A DNA stretch of 64,000 bases, from NCBI GenBank assembly GCA_965658765.1, contig CBFHTO010000006.1:17507-81506 (forward strand), in the 5' to 3' direction. The translations under genes were made by a program, and so were the position numbers. Shown here in pieces: positions 55,213 through 63,665 of the stretch (the stretch's first letter is position 1; every line of letters starts with the position of its first letter). The notes beneath the pieces are model-generated. The model was not told the DNA's origin. It saw only the letters and a list, made by a program, of their open reading frames with translations, and did not search any database. This DNA comes from Glaciecola sp965658765. GTDB lineage: Bacteria > Pseudomonadota > Gammaproteobacteria > Enterobacterales > Alteromonadaceae.

Positions 55213-55737
55213 ATGACAACGATTGTTTCCGTCAGAAGAGGAAATCAAGTGGTTGTGGCAGGTGATGGTCAAGTCTCACTTGGAAACACCGTCATGAAGG
55301 GCAATGCTCGAAAAGTCAGACGTTTATACCACGATAAAGTGCTTGCCGGTTTTGCTGGTGGTACTGCCGATGCATTTACTTTGTTTGAGCGTTTTGAAAG
55401 TAAATTAGAGATGCACCAGGGGCACTTGACGAAAGCAGCGGTCGAGCTTGCGAAAGACTGGAGAACAGACAGAGCACTTCGACGGCTAGAGGCTTTACTA
55501 GCGGTCGCTGACCATACTGCCTCATTAATCATCACGGGTAATGGTGATGTCATACAGCCAGAAAATGACCTTATCGCGATTGGCTCTGGTGGGCCTTATG
55601 CTCAAGCAGCTGCCTCTGCTTTGCTTGATAATACCGAGCTCCATGCACAAGATATTGCAACGAAAGCCCTTACTATTGCAGGTGATATCTGTGTTTATAC
55701 CAATCAGAACCAAACGGTAGAATGCTTAGATTACTAG
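55213..55737 (+). CDS. hslV: ATP-dependent protease subunit HslV
   Basis: The 174-residue proteasome-like peptidase begins MTTIVSVRRG; removal of Met exposes Thr1, the nucleophile. It forms a double hexamer capped by HslU. AGGAG precedes the ATG, and hslU follows after 37 bases. Confidence 0.97.
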   Translation: MTTIVSVRRGNQVVVAGDGQVSLGNTVMKGNARKVRRLYHDKVLAGFAGGTADAFTLFERFESKLEMHQGHLTKAAVELAKDWRTDRALRRLEALLAVADHTASLIITGNGDVIQPENDLIAIGSGGPYAQAAASALLDNTELHAQDIATKALTIAGDICVYTNQNQTVECLDY

Positions 55738-55774
55738 GCAATTTGCGCTACAGAATGAATGATAGGATGAATAT

Positions 55775-57103
55775 ATGTCTGAAATGACGCCCAGAGAAAT
55801 TGTACACGCGCTTGATAAACACATTATTGGTCAAGCAGATGCAAAAAGAGCCGTGGCTATTGCATTGAGAAATCGCTGGAGACGGATGCAACTTGAGCCT
55901 GAACTTAGGCAGGAAGTTACCCCTAAGAATATTCTTATGATCGGCCCAACGGGTGTGGGGAAAACTGAGATTGCAAGGCGGCTTGCGAAACTTGCAAATG
56001 CGCCTTTTATAAAAGTCGAAGCGACAAAATTTACTGAAGTCGGGTACGTTGGCAAAGAGGTCGAAACGATCATTCGAGACTTAGCGGATATCGCTGTAAA
56101 AATGACCAAAGAAGACGCTGCGAAAAAAGTAAAATACCGAGCAGAGGAAGCGGCTGAAGACCGTATATTAGATATATTAATTCCGCCACCTGAAAATAAT
56201 TTCGGGGACAAAGAACCGGTAGAAGAAAAGGGAGCTCGCCAAGTATTCAGGAAAAAGCTGCGCGAAGGTCAATTAGACGATAAAGAAATTGAAATAAATC
56301 TTGCACTTCCTCAGGTCGGTGTTGAGATCATGGCGCCCCCAGGAATGGAAGAGATGACCAACCAATTGCAAGGGATGTTTCAAAATCTATCTGGCGATAA
56401 AAAGAAGAAGAAGAAACTGAAAATTAAGGACGCTTTCAAACTCTTAATTGAAGAAGAGTCTTCAAAACTCATCAACCATGAAGATTTAAAAGAAACGGCT
56501 ATAGAGACACTAGAACAAAATGGTATCGTTTTTATTGATGAAATTGACAAGATTTGTAAACGAGAGGGGACCAGCGGCGCAGATGTCTCCCGTGAAGGTG
56601 TTCAGCGTGACCTTCTGCCTTTAGTAGAAGGCTCGTCGGTTTCGACAAAGCACGGTATGGTAAAGACCGACCACATTTTATTTATCGCCTCTGGCGCATT
56701 TCAAATGGCAAAACCTTCTGACTTAATTCCAGAGTTACAGGGTCGCTTACCTATTCGTGTTGAATTATCGGCATTGAAAGTCGAGGACTTCGTTCGGATC
56801 CTGACTGAACCAAATGCTTCCTTAACCGAGCAATGCAAAGCATTAATGAACACCGAAGGTGTAAATGTAGAGTTTACTGAGTCTGGCCTAGAGAAAATCG
56901 CCAAGGCTGCCTGGCAAGTCAACGAGAAAACTGAAAATATTGGTGCCCGTAGGCTTCATACCGTGCTTGAAAAGTTAATGGAGGAGGTCTCGTTTAACGC
57001 ATCCGACCTATCGAATGAAACCATCAAGGTTGACGAGGATTACGTTAATGAGCATCTTCAGGCCCTAGTCGATAACGAAGATTTGTCTCGATTTATACTA
57101 TAG
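55775..57103 (+). CDS. hslU: ATP-dependent protease ATPase subunit HslU
   Basis: The 442-residue AAA+ unfoldase has Walker A in GPTGVGKTEIARR, the YVGKEV pore loop, an inserted I domain (about 110-240), Walker B in IVFIDEIDKI, the sensor GARRLHTVLE and the C-terminal DLSRFIL that docks on HslV. It feeds unfolded substrates to HslV. The terminator follows at 57178-57215. Confidence 0.97.
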   Translation: MSEMTPREIVHALDKHIIGQADAKRAVAIALRNRWRRMQLEPELRQEVTPKNILMIGPTGVGKTEIARRLAKLANAPFIKVEATKFTEVGYVGKEVETIIRDLADIAVKMTKEDAAKKVKYRAEEAAEDRILDILIPPPENNFGDKEPVEEKGARQVFRKKLREGQLDDKEIEINLALPQVGVEIMAPPGMEEMTNQLQGMFQNLSGDKKKKKKLKIKDAFKLLIEEESSKLINHEDLKETAIETLEQNGIVFIDEIDKICKREGTSGADVSREGVQRDLLPLVEGSSVSTKHGMVKTDHILFIASGAFQMAKPSDLIPELQGRLPIRVELSALKVEDFVRILTEPNASLTEQCKALMNTEGVNVEFTESGLEKIAKAAWQVNEKTENIGARRLHTVLEKLMEEVSFNASDLSNETIKVDEDYVNEHLQALVDNEDLSRFIL

Positions 57104-57177
57104 TAAATAACGAGTTAATTTATTCATATACTATCTTCATGCACTATCAGTGTGAGATATTATACGAAAGGTTAGTT

Positions 57178-57215
57178 AAACCTCATAAGTCGACGAACTT
57201 ATGAGGTTTTCTTTT
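57178..57215. terminator. Terminator between hslU and the peptide gene
   Basis: AAACCTCATAAGT and ACTTATGAGGTTT form a 13-base-pair stem with loop CGACGA, followed by TCTTTT on the plus strand. On the minus strand the tail is TTTAAC, so it may also end the convergent double-glycine peptide gene, whose stop is 9 bases away. Confidence 0.75.
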
Positions 57216-57223
57216 GTCTAGGA

Positions 57224-57412
57224 TCATGAAACAAAAACGATAGGCTGAGAGTCGAGTTGGAGATTGCTGTTAAAGCTTCCACATTCTAGATCAGATGCCG
57301 TATTTTGGGGGTCCAAGGCGGGTCCTAAAGGGCCTCGAGTTTTAACACCTCCATTTACTTTTTCTAAATCTAGCTTGTTCAATAGTGAGTGTTGCTGAGT
57401 ATCATTTGTCAT
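57224..57412 (-). CDS. Double-glycine leader peptide precursor (putative bacteriocin or signal peptide)
   Basis: The 62-residue protein opens with a leader ending LLNKLDLEKVNGG. Counted back from the cut site it has Gly at -1 and -2, Val at -4, Leu at -7, an acid at -8 and Leu at -12, which fits the leader recognised by C39-peptidase ABC exporters. Cleavage would release a 40-residue core starting VKTRGPLGPALDPQN with one Cys (LECGS) and a hydrophobic end (PIVFVS). It is not similar to any bacteriocin that I know. AAGGAA stands 7 bases before the ATG. An exporter of the right type is about 6 kb away on the same strand. Confidence 0.7.
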   Translation of the reverse strand: MTNDTQQHSLLNKLDLEKVNGGVKTRGPLGPALDPQNTASDLECGSFNSNLQLDSQPIVFVS

Positions 57413-57423
57413 AAAAACATTCC

Positions 57424-57627
57424 TTAATAGTCATTAGAGTTGAGTGTTAAGCTCCTGCCAGAGTAGCGATAATATGGGTCACATCCTTGTGTATTTTCTG
57501 CTTCCTTGCAGTGGTAGTAATAATAGCTGCAAGCCTCCTCGAAGGTAACTGAACAAAGGATCTGAAATTCTGAAACGGGACATTGCTTTGAAAAATTGCT
57601 TACGCATAGCGTTACTTTTGCTGTCTG
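57424..57627 (-). pseudogene. Open Cys/Tyr-rich frame without start codon, possible decayed or cryptic precursor
   Basis: The frame is open for 67 codons, ends 11 bases before the start of the double-glycine peptide gene, and has no ATG, GTG or TTG. Its 3' half encodes a striking stretch: residues 33-53 contain Cys33, four Tyr (35-38), Cys40, Cys49 and then PYYRYSG. Its 5' end overlaps the start of tamA on the other strand. An ATG at 57583 in another frame leads to a short peptide with a GG pair just where a one-base shift would enter this frame. This may be a broken second precursor, or chance. Confidence 0.25.
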
Positions 57628-59381
57628 TTACTATCAGCAATTCGATATGCGGCAAAGAAAATATTCACTTTGAGATCAGCGGCGTTGAGTCGTCTGAAAT
57701 ACGTGAGAACCTGCTCATTCTTTTGTCAGAAATCAATCCACCCTTAACCGAGTTCGATGCAGACGAATATCAAAGTACTTTAGAAAAACAAGCTCAAAAA
57801 GGGCTTCACGCCTATGCATATTATAATGCGGATATTGACATAAAGACGCGCGTACCGAGCACAAAAGACAAAGCAAATAAAGCACAACTAATGGTTTATC
57901 TAGATGTCACTCTTAATGAGTTGACCTATGTTGAACGTGTAATTCTTCAAACGGATGACTCTTTAGAAGAATTACCAAAACGTCTCGCAGATGTCATCGA
58001 CAATATACGGAAAATGCAGGGAAAAGCGGTTGATCATGGAAAATATGAAAGTTTGAAAAGTCAGCTCAATACCTTCGCTCTGATCTATGGCTATTTCGAT
58101 TTTAAATTTTTACTTAATAAACTCATTATTCTACCCAAGCCAGACAAACGTGGAAGCAGTGCAACCGTGCACTGGTTGTTTAATTTAGGACAAAGATATC
58201 GTTTCGGTAGGCTTGATTTCTTAGATGATACACGAGGTCAAGACTTAGCAACTTCAGTAAAAACATTCAAACAGCGAGAGTATTTTGATCAGAACAAAGT
58301 AGGTGAATTCTCTCTTAACATGTCGGCTACTGGCTATTTTGATAATGCTATTGCTCGGGCAAACTCCGAAAGAGCAGAAAATTATGAAGTGCCAATTGAA
58401 GTCATATTAAAACCTAAACCAAAAGATCTTTTTAAGTTTGGCTTAGGTGTTTCAACTGACACTGGTCCTCGGATCAGTATCGATTGGAGTCGCCCTTGGG
58501 TCAATTTAAAGGGACACTCTCTAGGAGGTGAACTATACCTATCGAATCCTAGAAAAAGCGTTGGTCTGAGTTACAGAATCCCAAAAGATAACCCACTGAT
58601 TGACTTTATTAATCTACAAGTTGCTGCAAAACGTGTGAACGAGAACCAAACGCAAAGTGACATCTTGTCTGCAGGTATTCAGAGGCAGTGGGGTGCGAGA
58701 GACGAAGAAAGTTGGAATAAAATAGCCTTTCTTAACCTTCAGCGTGAATCCTTTATTCAAGGTTTATTGGATGAACAAACCACCCGTTTAATTATGCCAG
58801 GTTTCTCATTCAATCGAATTAGAAAACAAGGCGATATTTTTGTTAGCTGGGGGGATCGCCAACAAATTACTATCGAGGGTGCAAGCAAAGATCTCTTATC
58901 TGACATCGATTTATATAAAATTGAGGCAAGCACAAAATGGTTGCGTGAATTTGGTGTACACCGATGGGTTGCGCGGGCAGACATTGGCGCTATTTCCACG
59001 AATGACTTTGAGCGAGTTCCTTCGTCCCATCGTTTTTTTGCAGGTGGCGATCAATCAATAAGAGGCTTTGGTCATAATGAAGTATCAGATGTACGTGAAA
59101 TAGAAACCGATGAGGGGGTCGAATTTGAGCTGACAGGTGGAAAATATTTGTCGGTCGCAAGTGTCGAATATGCTTATCGCTTTGCTGAAAGCTGGCGAGT
59201 TGCCGCGTTTTTTGATGCGGGCAGTGCAAGCTCAGAATTTGTCCAAAATACCGCAACAGGTATTGGGGCGGGCGTGCATTGGCTGTCACCGATTGGCAAT
59301 GTGCAGGTTTATATCGCTAGAGGTAAGTCTGATTTTGAGCGTGCGTGGCGACTTCACTTGATCATAGGGCCAGGTATTTAA
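57588..59381 (+). CDS. tamA: Translocation and assembly module protein TamA
   Basis: The 597-residue Omp85-family protein starts at TTG with a signal peptide (about 1-21, LRIALLLLSVTISNSICG). Three POTRA domains (about 25-265) precede a 16-strand barrel. The lid-loop motif is FFAGGDQSIRGFG (the VRGY-like RGFG), and the C-terminus ends LIIGPGI, as in TamA (IGLGPEL). With TamB it helps insert autotransporters and carry phospholipid between membranes. TamB starts one base after the stop, so they are co-translated. Confidence 0.92.
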   Translation: MKNCLRIALLLLSVTISNSICGKENIHFEISGVESSEIRENLLILLSEINPPLTEFDADEYQSTLEKQAQKGLHAYAYYNADIDIKTRVPSTKDKANKAQLMVYLDVTLNELTYVERVILQTDDSLEELPKRLADVIDNIRKMQGKAVDHGKYESLKSQLNTFALIYGYFDFKFLLNKLIILPKPDKRGSSATVHWLFNLGQRYRFGRLDFLDDTRGQDLATSVKTFKQREYFDQNKVGEFSLNMSATGYFDNAIARANSERAENYEVPIEVILKPKPKDLFKFGLGVSTDTGPRISIDWSRPWVNLKGHSLGGELYLSNPRKSVGLSYRIPKDNPLIDFINLQVAAKRVNENQTQSDILSAGIQRQWGARDEESWNKIAFLNLQRESFIQGLLDEQTTRLIMPGFSFNRIRKQGDIFVSWGDRQQITIEGASKDLLSDIDLYKIEASTKWLREFGVHRWVARADIGAISTNDFERVPSSHRFFAGGDQSIRGFGHNEVSDVREIETDEGVEFELTGGKYLSVASVEYAYRFAESWRVAAFFDAGSASSEFVQNTATGIGAGVHWLSPIGNVQVYIARGKSDFERAWRLHLIIGPGI

Positions 59382-59382
59382 T

Positions 59383-62300
59383 ATGAATTATCGCGTGTTC
59401 AGTAAATGGTGTGCCTATGGTTTTTTGTCTTTAGTGGCCTTTATTTTCTTGTCTTTAGCGTTGGCCTTCAGCCCAATTGGCATTTCGACAATGGCGTCTT
59501 TTGCCAATAAGCAAAATGGTATAACAATTGACGGTGTCGATGGTAGCCTGTATTCGCAAATAAGCATTTCAAAAGTCGTTATAAAACAAGATGCGATGTT
59601 GATCGATGCTGAAAATTTAAAACTCGACCTTAGTTTAAATTGTTTATTTGTAGCAAAGATATGTGTTCAAAACCTAGAATTTGCTCGCTTTGACCTTACC
59701 CTTCTCAATTCTGAGGATAAGCAAGCTCCCGAGCCAAAGGGTTTACGCGATTATATTACTTTGCCTGTAGAGTTTGAATTAGAGCGCCTCTATCTGTCCT
59801 CATTCTCTTTATTTTCTGAGGATCCTGATAAAGCAGACGAGTCTACAAAAATGCTTGAAATCGAAAGTTTGTATACTCGATTATTCATGTTTGAGTCGCT
59901 TGATGTAAAAGAGTTAAGCATAAATGCTCTCGCTATTAATCAGATGGCAGACCCTCAAACGAAAGAAAGCACAGAGGAAAAAGGCTTTGAGTTAGACAAA
60001 CTCATAAAAATGGTAAAGCAATTTAAATTTGTGCCACTTGATGCGCCGCAGGTATTTATTCCAATTAATTTAAACGCAGATAATAACCAAATTAATCGTA
60101 TTTGCCTTGTCGAACAAGCGTCACAAGATTGCGTAGAGGATCTTCAACTTAGCGTTCAATTACAAAAGCAGATACTCAAATTACAGCTCGCTTTATCTGG
60201 CGTAGAACAGCTGTTTAAAAAAGCCGAGTTATCATTCGAAATGGATTTAGACCAGCAGTTTAAACATAGCTTGGATCTTAATGTCACGCCAAACGAAGGT
60301 CTTAGAGAAGGTGGCGCGCTCGCTTTTGATATACACGTAGACGGTAACTTAAAAGGTGTCCAACTTGAACTAAAAAGCACAAAAGAAAATGCACCTTTAT
60401 TAAACTTAATGGCGAACATAAATGTTGCTACAGCGGAATTACCTGTCGATGTTAGCTTAAGCGGTCAAGGCTTAGGTAAATTTGCGGCTAATTGGGATTT
60501 GGCTTCTATTGAGATATTGGATCATGTGGACCTGAAACTAACAGGTACTACACAGCAATATGTATTAGATGCTACAGCTCAGTTAATATCGCCGCAAGTG
60601 AGTAATCTAGAACTTAACACTACTTTTTCGCTCGCCAATAGTGTTCTAGAGGTCAATCGTTTGAAAAGCTCAGGTGCGCTTGGCGATTTTTTGCTAAATT
60701 CACGAATTGAGATTAATCAACAACTACAACTAGCAAGCCGCGCAGATATTCGTTTTGATGGCTTAAATATAGGCGCAGTAAAGGAGTCTCTGAGCAGTCA
60801 ACTTTCAGGGCAATTAGCGCTTCGCTCCACTTTTTCGGATGATCTATTCTCCGCGAGTGTTGATTGCAAAGAAATTAAAGGTTTAATCGAAGGCTTCGAA
60901 CTTGCAACTGAATGTGATGTGGATATATCAGATAATGGCCTTGTGAAAGTGCGTAAATTTAATCTTGCTCAAGCCAGTAATTCGATTTCAGCATCAGGGC
61001 AAATTGTGCTTCCGAGGCGATTTAAGGCCATTATTCAAAATCAGAGCAATAAGGGTGGCGCACTATCTTCACTTGAGCAAGCTCAGAGTGATTTTACCTT
61101 TTCTATCGATGTTGAGCACTTGCAAGACCTTTCTTATTTGCTTGGTAAAAATCAAACTCTAGAAGGTGTGATCAAGGGCAGTGGCTCAATAGTTGGTAAT
61201 GCCCTTTCCCCCAAGGTTGATGCTACGATACTGGCGAGTAAGCTTGCCTTCCAAGACATTAGTATTGAACAGCTTAAACTTGATTTCGATAGTGACCTAA
61301 GTGCAAATTTCTCTACTCAATTAAAGGCGAATATTAAACAAGTAACGAGGGGAGACGATCGCGCTGTAATAGCAAACGATGCCATACTGAGTATTAATGG
61401 CGATTTAGCTAAACACCAGCTCTCATTTAGCACAACTAGTCCTGAATATAGTGGTTTACTGGCTATCAATGGTGCATTAGATAGAAATGCTATGGCTTGG
61501 CAAGGGCGATTAATTGAAGGCGAGATTAATGCGCCATTTGATACATTCAAGCTAGCTAATGAATTTGATATTGAACTTTCGGCCTCTACACTATTAATTG
61601 ACGGACATTGTTGGCTTTCTTCCCTATCTACGAATATTAATACAGTCAGCTCAATCGACGAGCAGGGCCTTTGTATTGAGCCCATAAAGCGTTCTGACAC
61701 GCAAACAAATATAAACGCGAAATTGTCATATGATCTTGCGCCTGTGCTAATGCATTTTTCACCAGAGCTTATTTTAACAGGCAGTGAACTTCCACTTTTT
61801 AGTGACATCAAGGTCAGTATCGAGGATACAGGGCGCGTTCAGGCAGACGCCTATAATGTGATTACTGGCGCAAAAATTAGAACCAAAGAACATGAAATTG
61901 AGCTTGTTGCGATTGTTGCAAATCTTGATTTGGAAGACGAGATATTGCAATCCAATATTTTTGCGGGTACACAAAGTGTCGGGGCAATTGGCGTCAGCAG
62001 TAAGATTGAACTAGGAAGCGAACAAAGGATACACTCTGGCCGGCTACGAATTGACGGCTTAGGTTTAAATAAATTCAAACAATTTGTCGCAAGAGTGGAG
62101 AAGTTGTCTGGCAATATTGATGGCGATTTGCGCTTTACTGGGCCATTGCTTTCCCCACTTTTTAATGGCGACTTAACTATCGGAAACGGTGAGTTAGTGG
62201 TGAATAGTTACCCTTATCCGCTGACTAATTTTAACCAAAAAGTTACGGTGGTAGATAATACGGCTGACATCGAGGGTAACTTCAAGATGGGCAAAGGCGA

Positions 62301-63342
62301 TGCTCAATACTCTGGGCGACTAGTAGTAAACGAAAACATTGAATTCAAAGGTGCAATAAAAGGGAAGGATATTCAATTAGCAGTCCAAGATCATCAAATA
62401 CAGATATCGCCTGATTTACAAATTCAACTGACGCCAGAGCAATTTGATTTAAAAGGTTCGCTCAATATACCCAAAGCATTATTTAAATTGAATGAGTTGC
62501 CAGAAAGCGCAAAAACTCCGAGTGCCGACCAAATTGTGATCGGAAAACCGCCTGAGCCTCCCATTTTGCCAATTGGACTTAACATTGATTTAAACCTACT
62601 TATTGATGAGGCAAAAGAATCTAAAGTTGAAGTCAATGCACTAGATTTAGAGGCTGTATTGGCAGGAGATTTGCGCCTCAAAGTGATTCAAAAGCGAGCC
62701 AAGAAAGAAAACGAATTTACTCCGCTGGAAACCTACTTGTACGGTACGGTAAATATTTTGTCGGGTAATTATGAAGCCTATGGACAAATGTTGCAGGTGC
62801 GCTCCGGTAGCATTCATTTTAACGGGGCGCCAAGTTTGCCACAGTTCGATGTAACTGCCATCCGTAATCCATTGAATACTGAAGATCAGGTGATTGCAGG
62901 CGTTAGAATTAGCGGCAACCCAGTCTCACCGAAGCTAGACTTGTTTTCTGAGCCGAACATGATCCAAGCTCGACAGCTTTCTTATCTTTTGCAAGGCACA
63001 GACATCACCGGTGGACCAGGCACTTCTACAAACGTGCAACTGATTAACGCATTGGTGAACTACGGCGTAGGAAGCAGTGAAAACCGAGTAAATAAAATTG
63101 GTCAAAGCTTAGGGTTTGATTCGCTTAATTTACAAACGGCGGGTCAAGGCAATAACACACAATTGCAAGTAACCGGCAGAATATCAGACAAAATCCAAGT
63201 TACCTATGGCGTTGGCTTATTTGACTCGGTCTCTGTGGTCATTTTGAAATACCAATTAATGCCTAAATTATTTATAGAGGCAAAAAGTGGTGTGAACAGC
63301 GCCGTAGATTTATTTTATGAGGTAACTCGCAACGAGTCATAA
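59383..63342 (+). CDS. tamB: Translocation and assembly module protein TamB
   Basis: The 1319-residue AsmA-like protein has one N-terminal membrane helix (about 12-32, FLSLVAFIFLSLALAFSP), a long beta-taco periplasmic groove, and a C-terminal DUF490 domain (about 960-1319) with LETYLYGTVNILSGNYEAYGQML and RQLSYLLQGTDI. It bridges inner and outer membrane and works with TamA. The length is close to E. coli TamB (1259). Confidence 0.92.
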   Translation: MNYRVFSKWCAYGFLSLVAFIFLSLALAFSPIGISTMASFANKQNGITIDGVDGSLYSQISISKVVIKQDAMLIDAENLKLDLSLNCLFVAKICVQNLEFARFDLTLLNSEDKQAPEPKGLRDYITLPVEFELERLYLSSFSLFSEDPDKADESTKMLEIESLYTRLFMFESLDVKELSINALAINQMADPQTKESTEEKGFELDKLIKMVKQFKFVPLDAPQVFIPINLNADNNQINRICLVEQASQDCVEDLQLSVQLQKQILKLQLALSGVEQLFKKAELSFEMDLDQQFKHSLDLNVTPNEGLREGGALAFDIHVDGNLKGVQLELKSTKENAPLLNLMANINVATAELPVDVSLSGQGLGKFAANWDLASIEILDHVDLKLTGTTQQYVLDATAQLISPQVSNLELNTTFSLANSVLEVNRLKSSGALGDFLLNSRIEINQQLQLASRADIRFDGLNIGAVKESLSSQLSGQLALRSTFSDDLFSASVDCKEIKGLIEGFELATECDVDISDNGLVKVRKFNLAQASNSISASGQIVLPRRFKAIIQNQSNKGGALSSLEQAQSDFTFSIDVEHLQDLSYLLGKNQTLEGVIKGSGSIVGNALSPKVDATILASKLAFQDISIEQLKLDFDSDLSANFSTQLKANIKQVTRGDDRAVIANDAILSINGDLAKHQLSFSTTSPEYSGLLAINGALDRNAMAWQGRLIEGEINAPFDTFKLANEFDIELSASTLLIDGHCWLSSLSTNINTVSSIDEQGLCIEPIKRSDTQTNINAKLSYDLAPVLMHFSPELILTGSELPLFSDIKVSIEDTGRVQADAYNVITGAKIRTKEHEIELVAIVANLDLEDEILQSNIFAGTQSVGAIGVSSKIELGSEQRIHSGRLRIDGLGLNKFKQFVARVEKLSGNIDGDLRFTGPLLSPLFNGDLTIGNGELVVNSYPYPLTNFNQKVTVVDNTADIEGNFKMGKGDAQYSGRLVVNENIEFKGAIKGKDIQLAVQDHQIQISPDLQIQLTPEQFDLKGSLNIPKALFKLNELPESAKTPSADQIVIGKPPEPPILPIGLNIDLNLLIDEAKESKVEVNALDLEAVLAGDLRLKVIQKRAKKENEFTPLETYLYGTVNILSGNYEAYGQMLQVRSGSIHFNGAPSLPQFDVTAIRNPLNTEDQVIAGVRISGNPVSPKLDLFSEPNMIQARQLSYLLQGTDITGGPGTSTNVQLINALVNYGVGSSENRVNKIGQSLGFDSLNLQTAGQGNNTQLQVTGRISDKIQVTYGVGLFDSVSVVILKYQLMPKLFIEAKSGVNSAVDLFYEVTRNES

Positions 63343-63373
63343 TTTCGTATGTGGTTTTGTTGACTTAAAAATG

Positions 63374-63412
63374 CAGATAGGGTGCTTATGTTAACGTACC
63401 CTATCTGATTTT
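63374..63412. terminator. Bidirectional terminator after tamB
   Basis: CAGATAGGGT and ACCCTATCTG form a 10-base-pair stem with a 14-base loop; ATTTTTATTT follows on the plus strand and CATTTTTAAG on the minus strand. It ends tamAB and can also end the LuxR-type gene, whose stop lies 18 bases away. Confidence 0.8.
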
Positions 63413-63429
63413 TATTTGGCGTAGCTAGC

Positions 63430-63663
63430 CTAAGTTAAGTAATCAATCTTGTGTGTAAGTAACATTAGCTCTCGATAGTATCGAGCAACAAGCGCATTCC
63501 TATTTCGTATATCTAACTTGCGATAAATGTTGGCGCAGTGAAATTTTACTGTTCGCTCACTGATAAACAAATCACAAGCTATGAGTTTGTTTGGTAAGCC
63601 TTCTAAAATCTTCAGAGCGATTTCTTTTTCACGTTTCGACAAGCATTCTATTTTTTGGATCAT
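63430..63663 (-). CDS. Stand-alone LuxR-type helix-turn-helix protein
   Basis: The 77-residue protein is just a GerE/LuxR DNA-binding domain: LSKREKEIALKILEGLPNKLIACDLFISERTVKFHCANIYRKLDIRNRNALVAR, which has the conserved KREKE, ISERTVKxH and KLxxxNR blocks. There is no receiver or autoinducer domain. Its ATG lies 2 bases after the stop of the ABC exporter gene (TAG-TC-ATG), and AAAGGA inside that gene's end serves as ribosome site, so the two are translationally coupled. A role in controlling the peptide locus is inferred from position. Confidence 0.8.
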   Translation of the reverse strand: MIQKIECLSKREKEIALKILEGLPNKLIACDLFISERTVKFHCANIYRKLDIRNRNALVARYYRELMLLTHKIDYLT

Positions 63664-63665
63664 GA

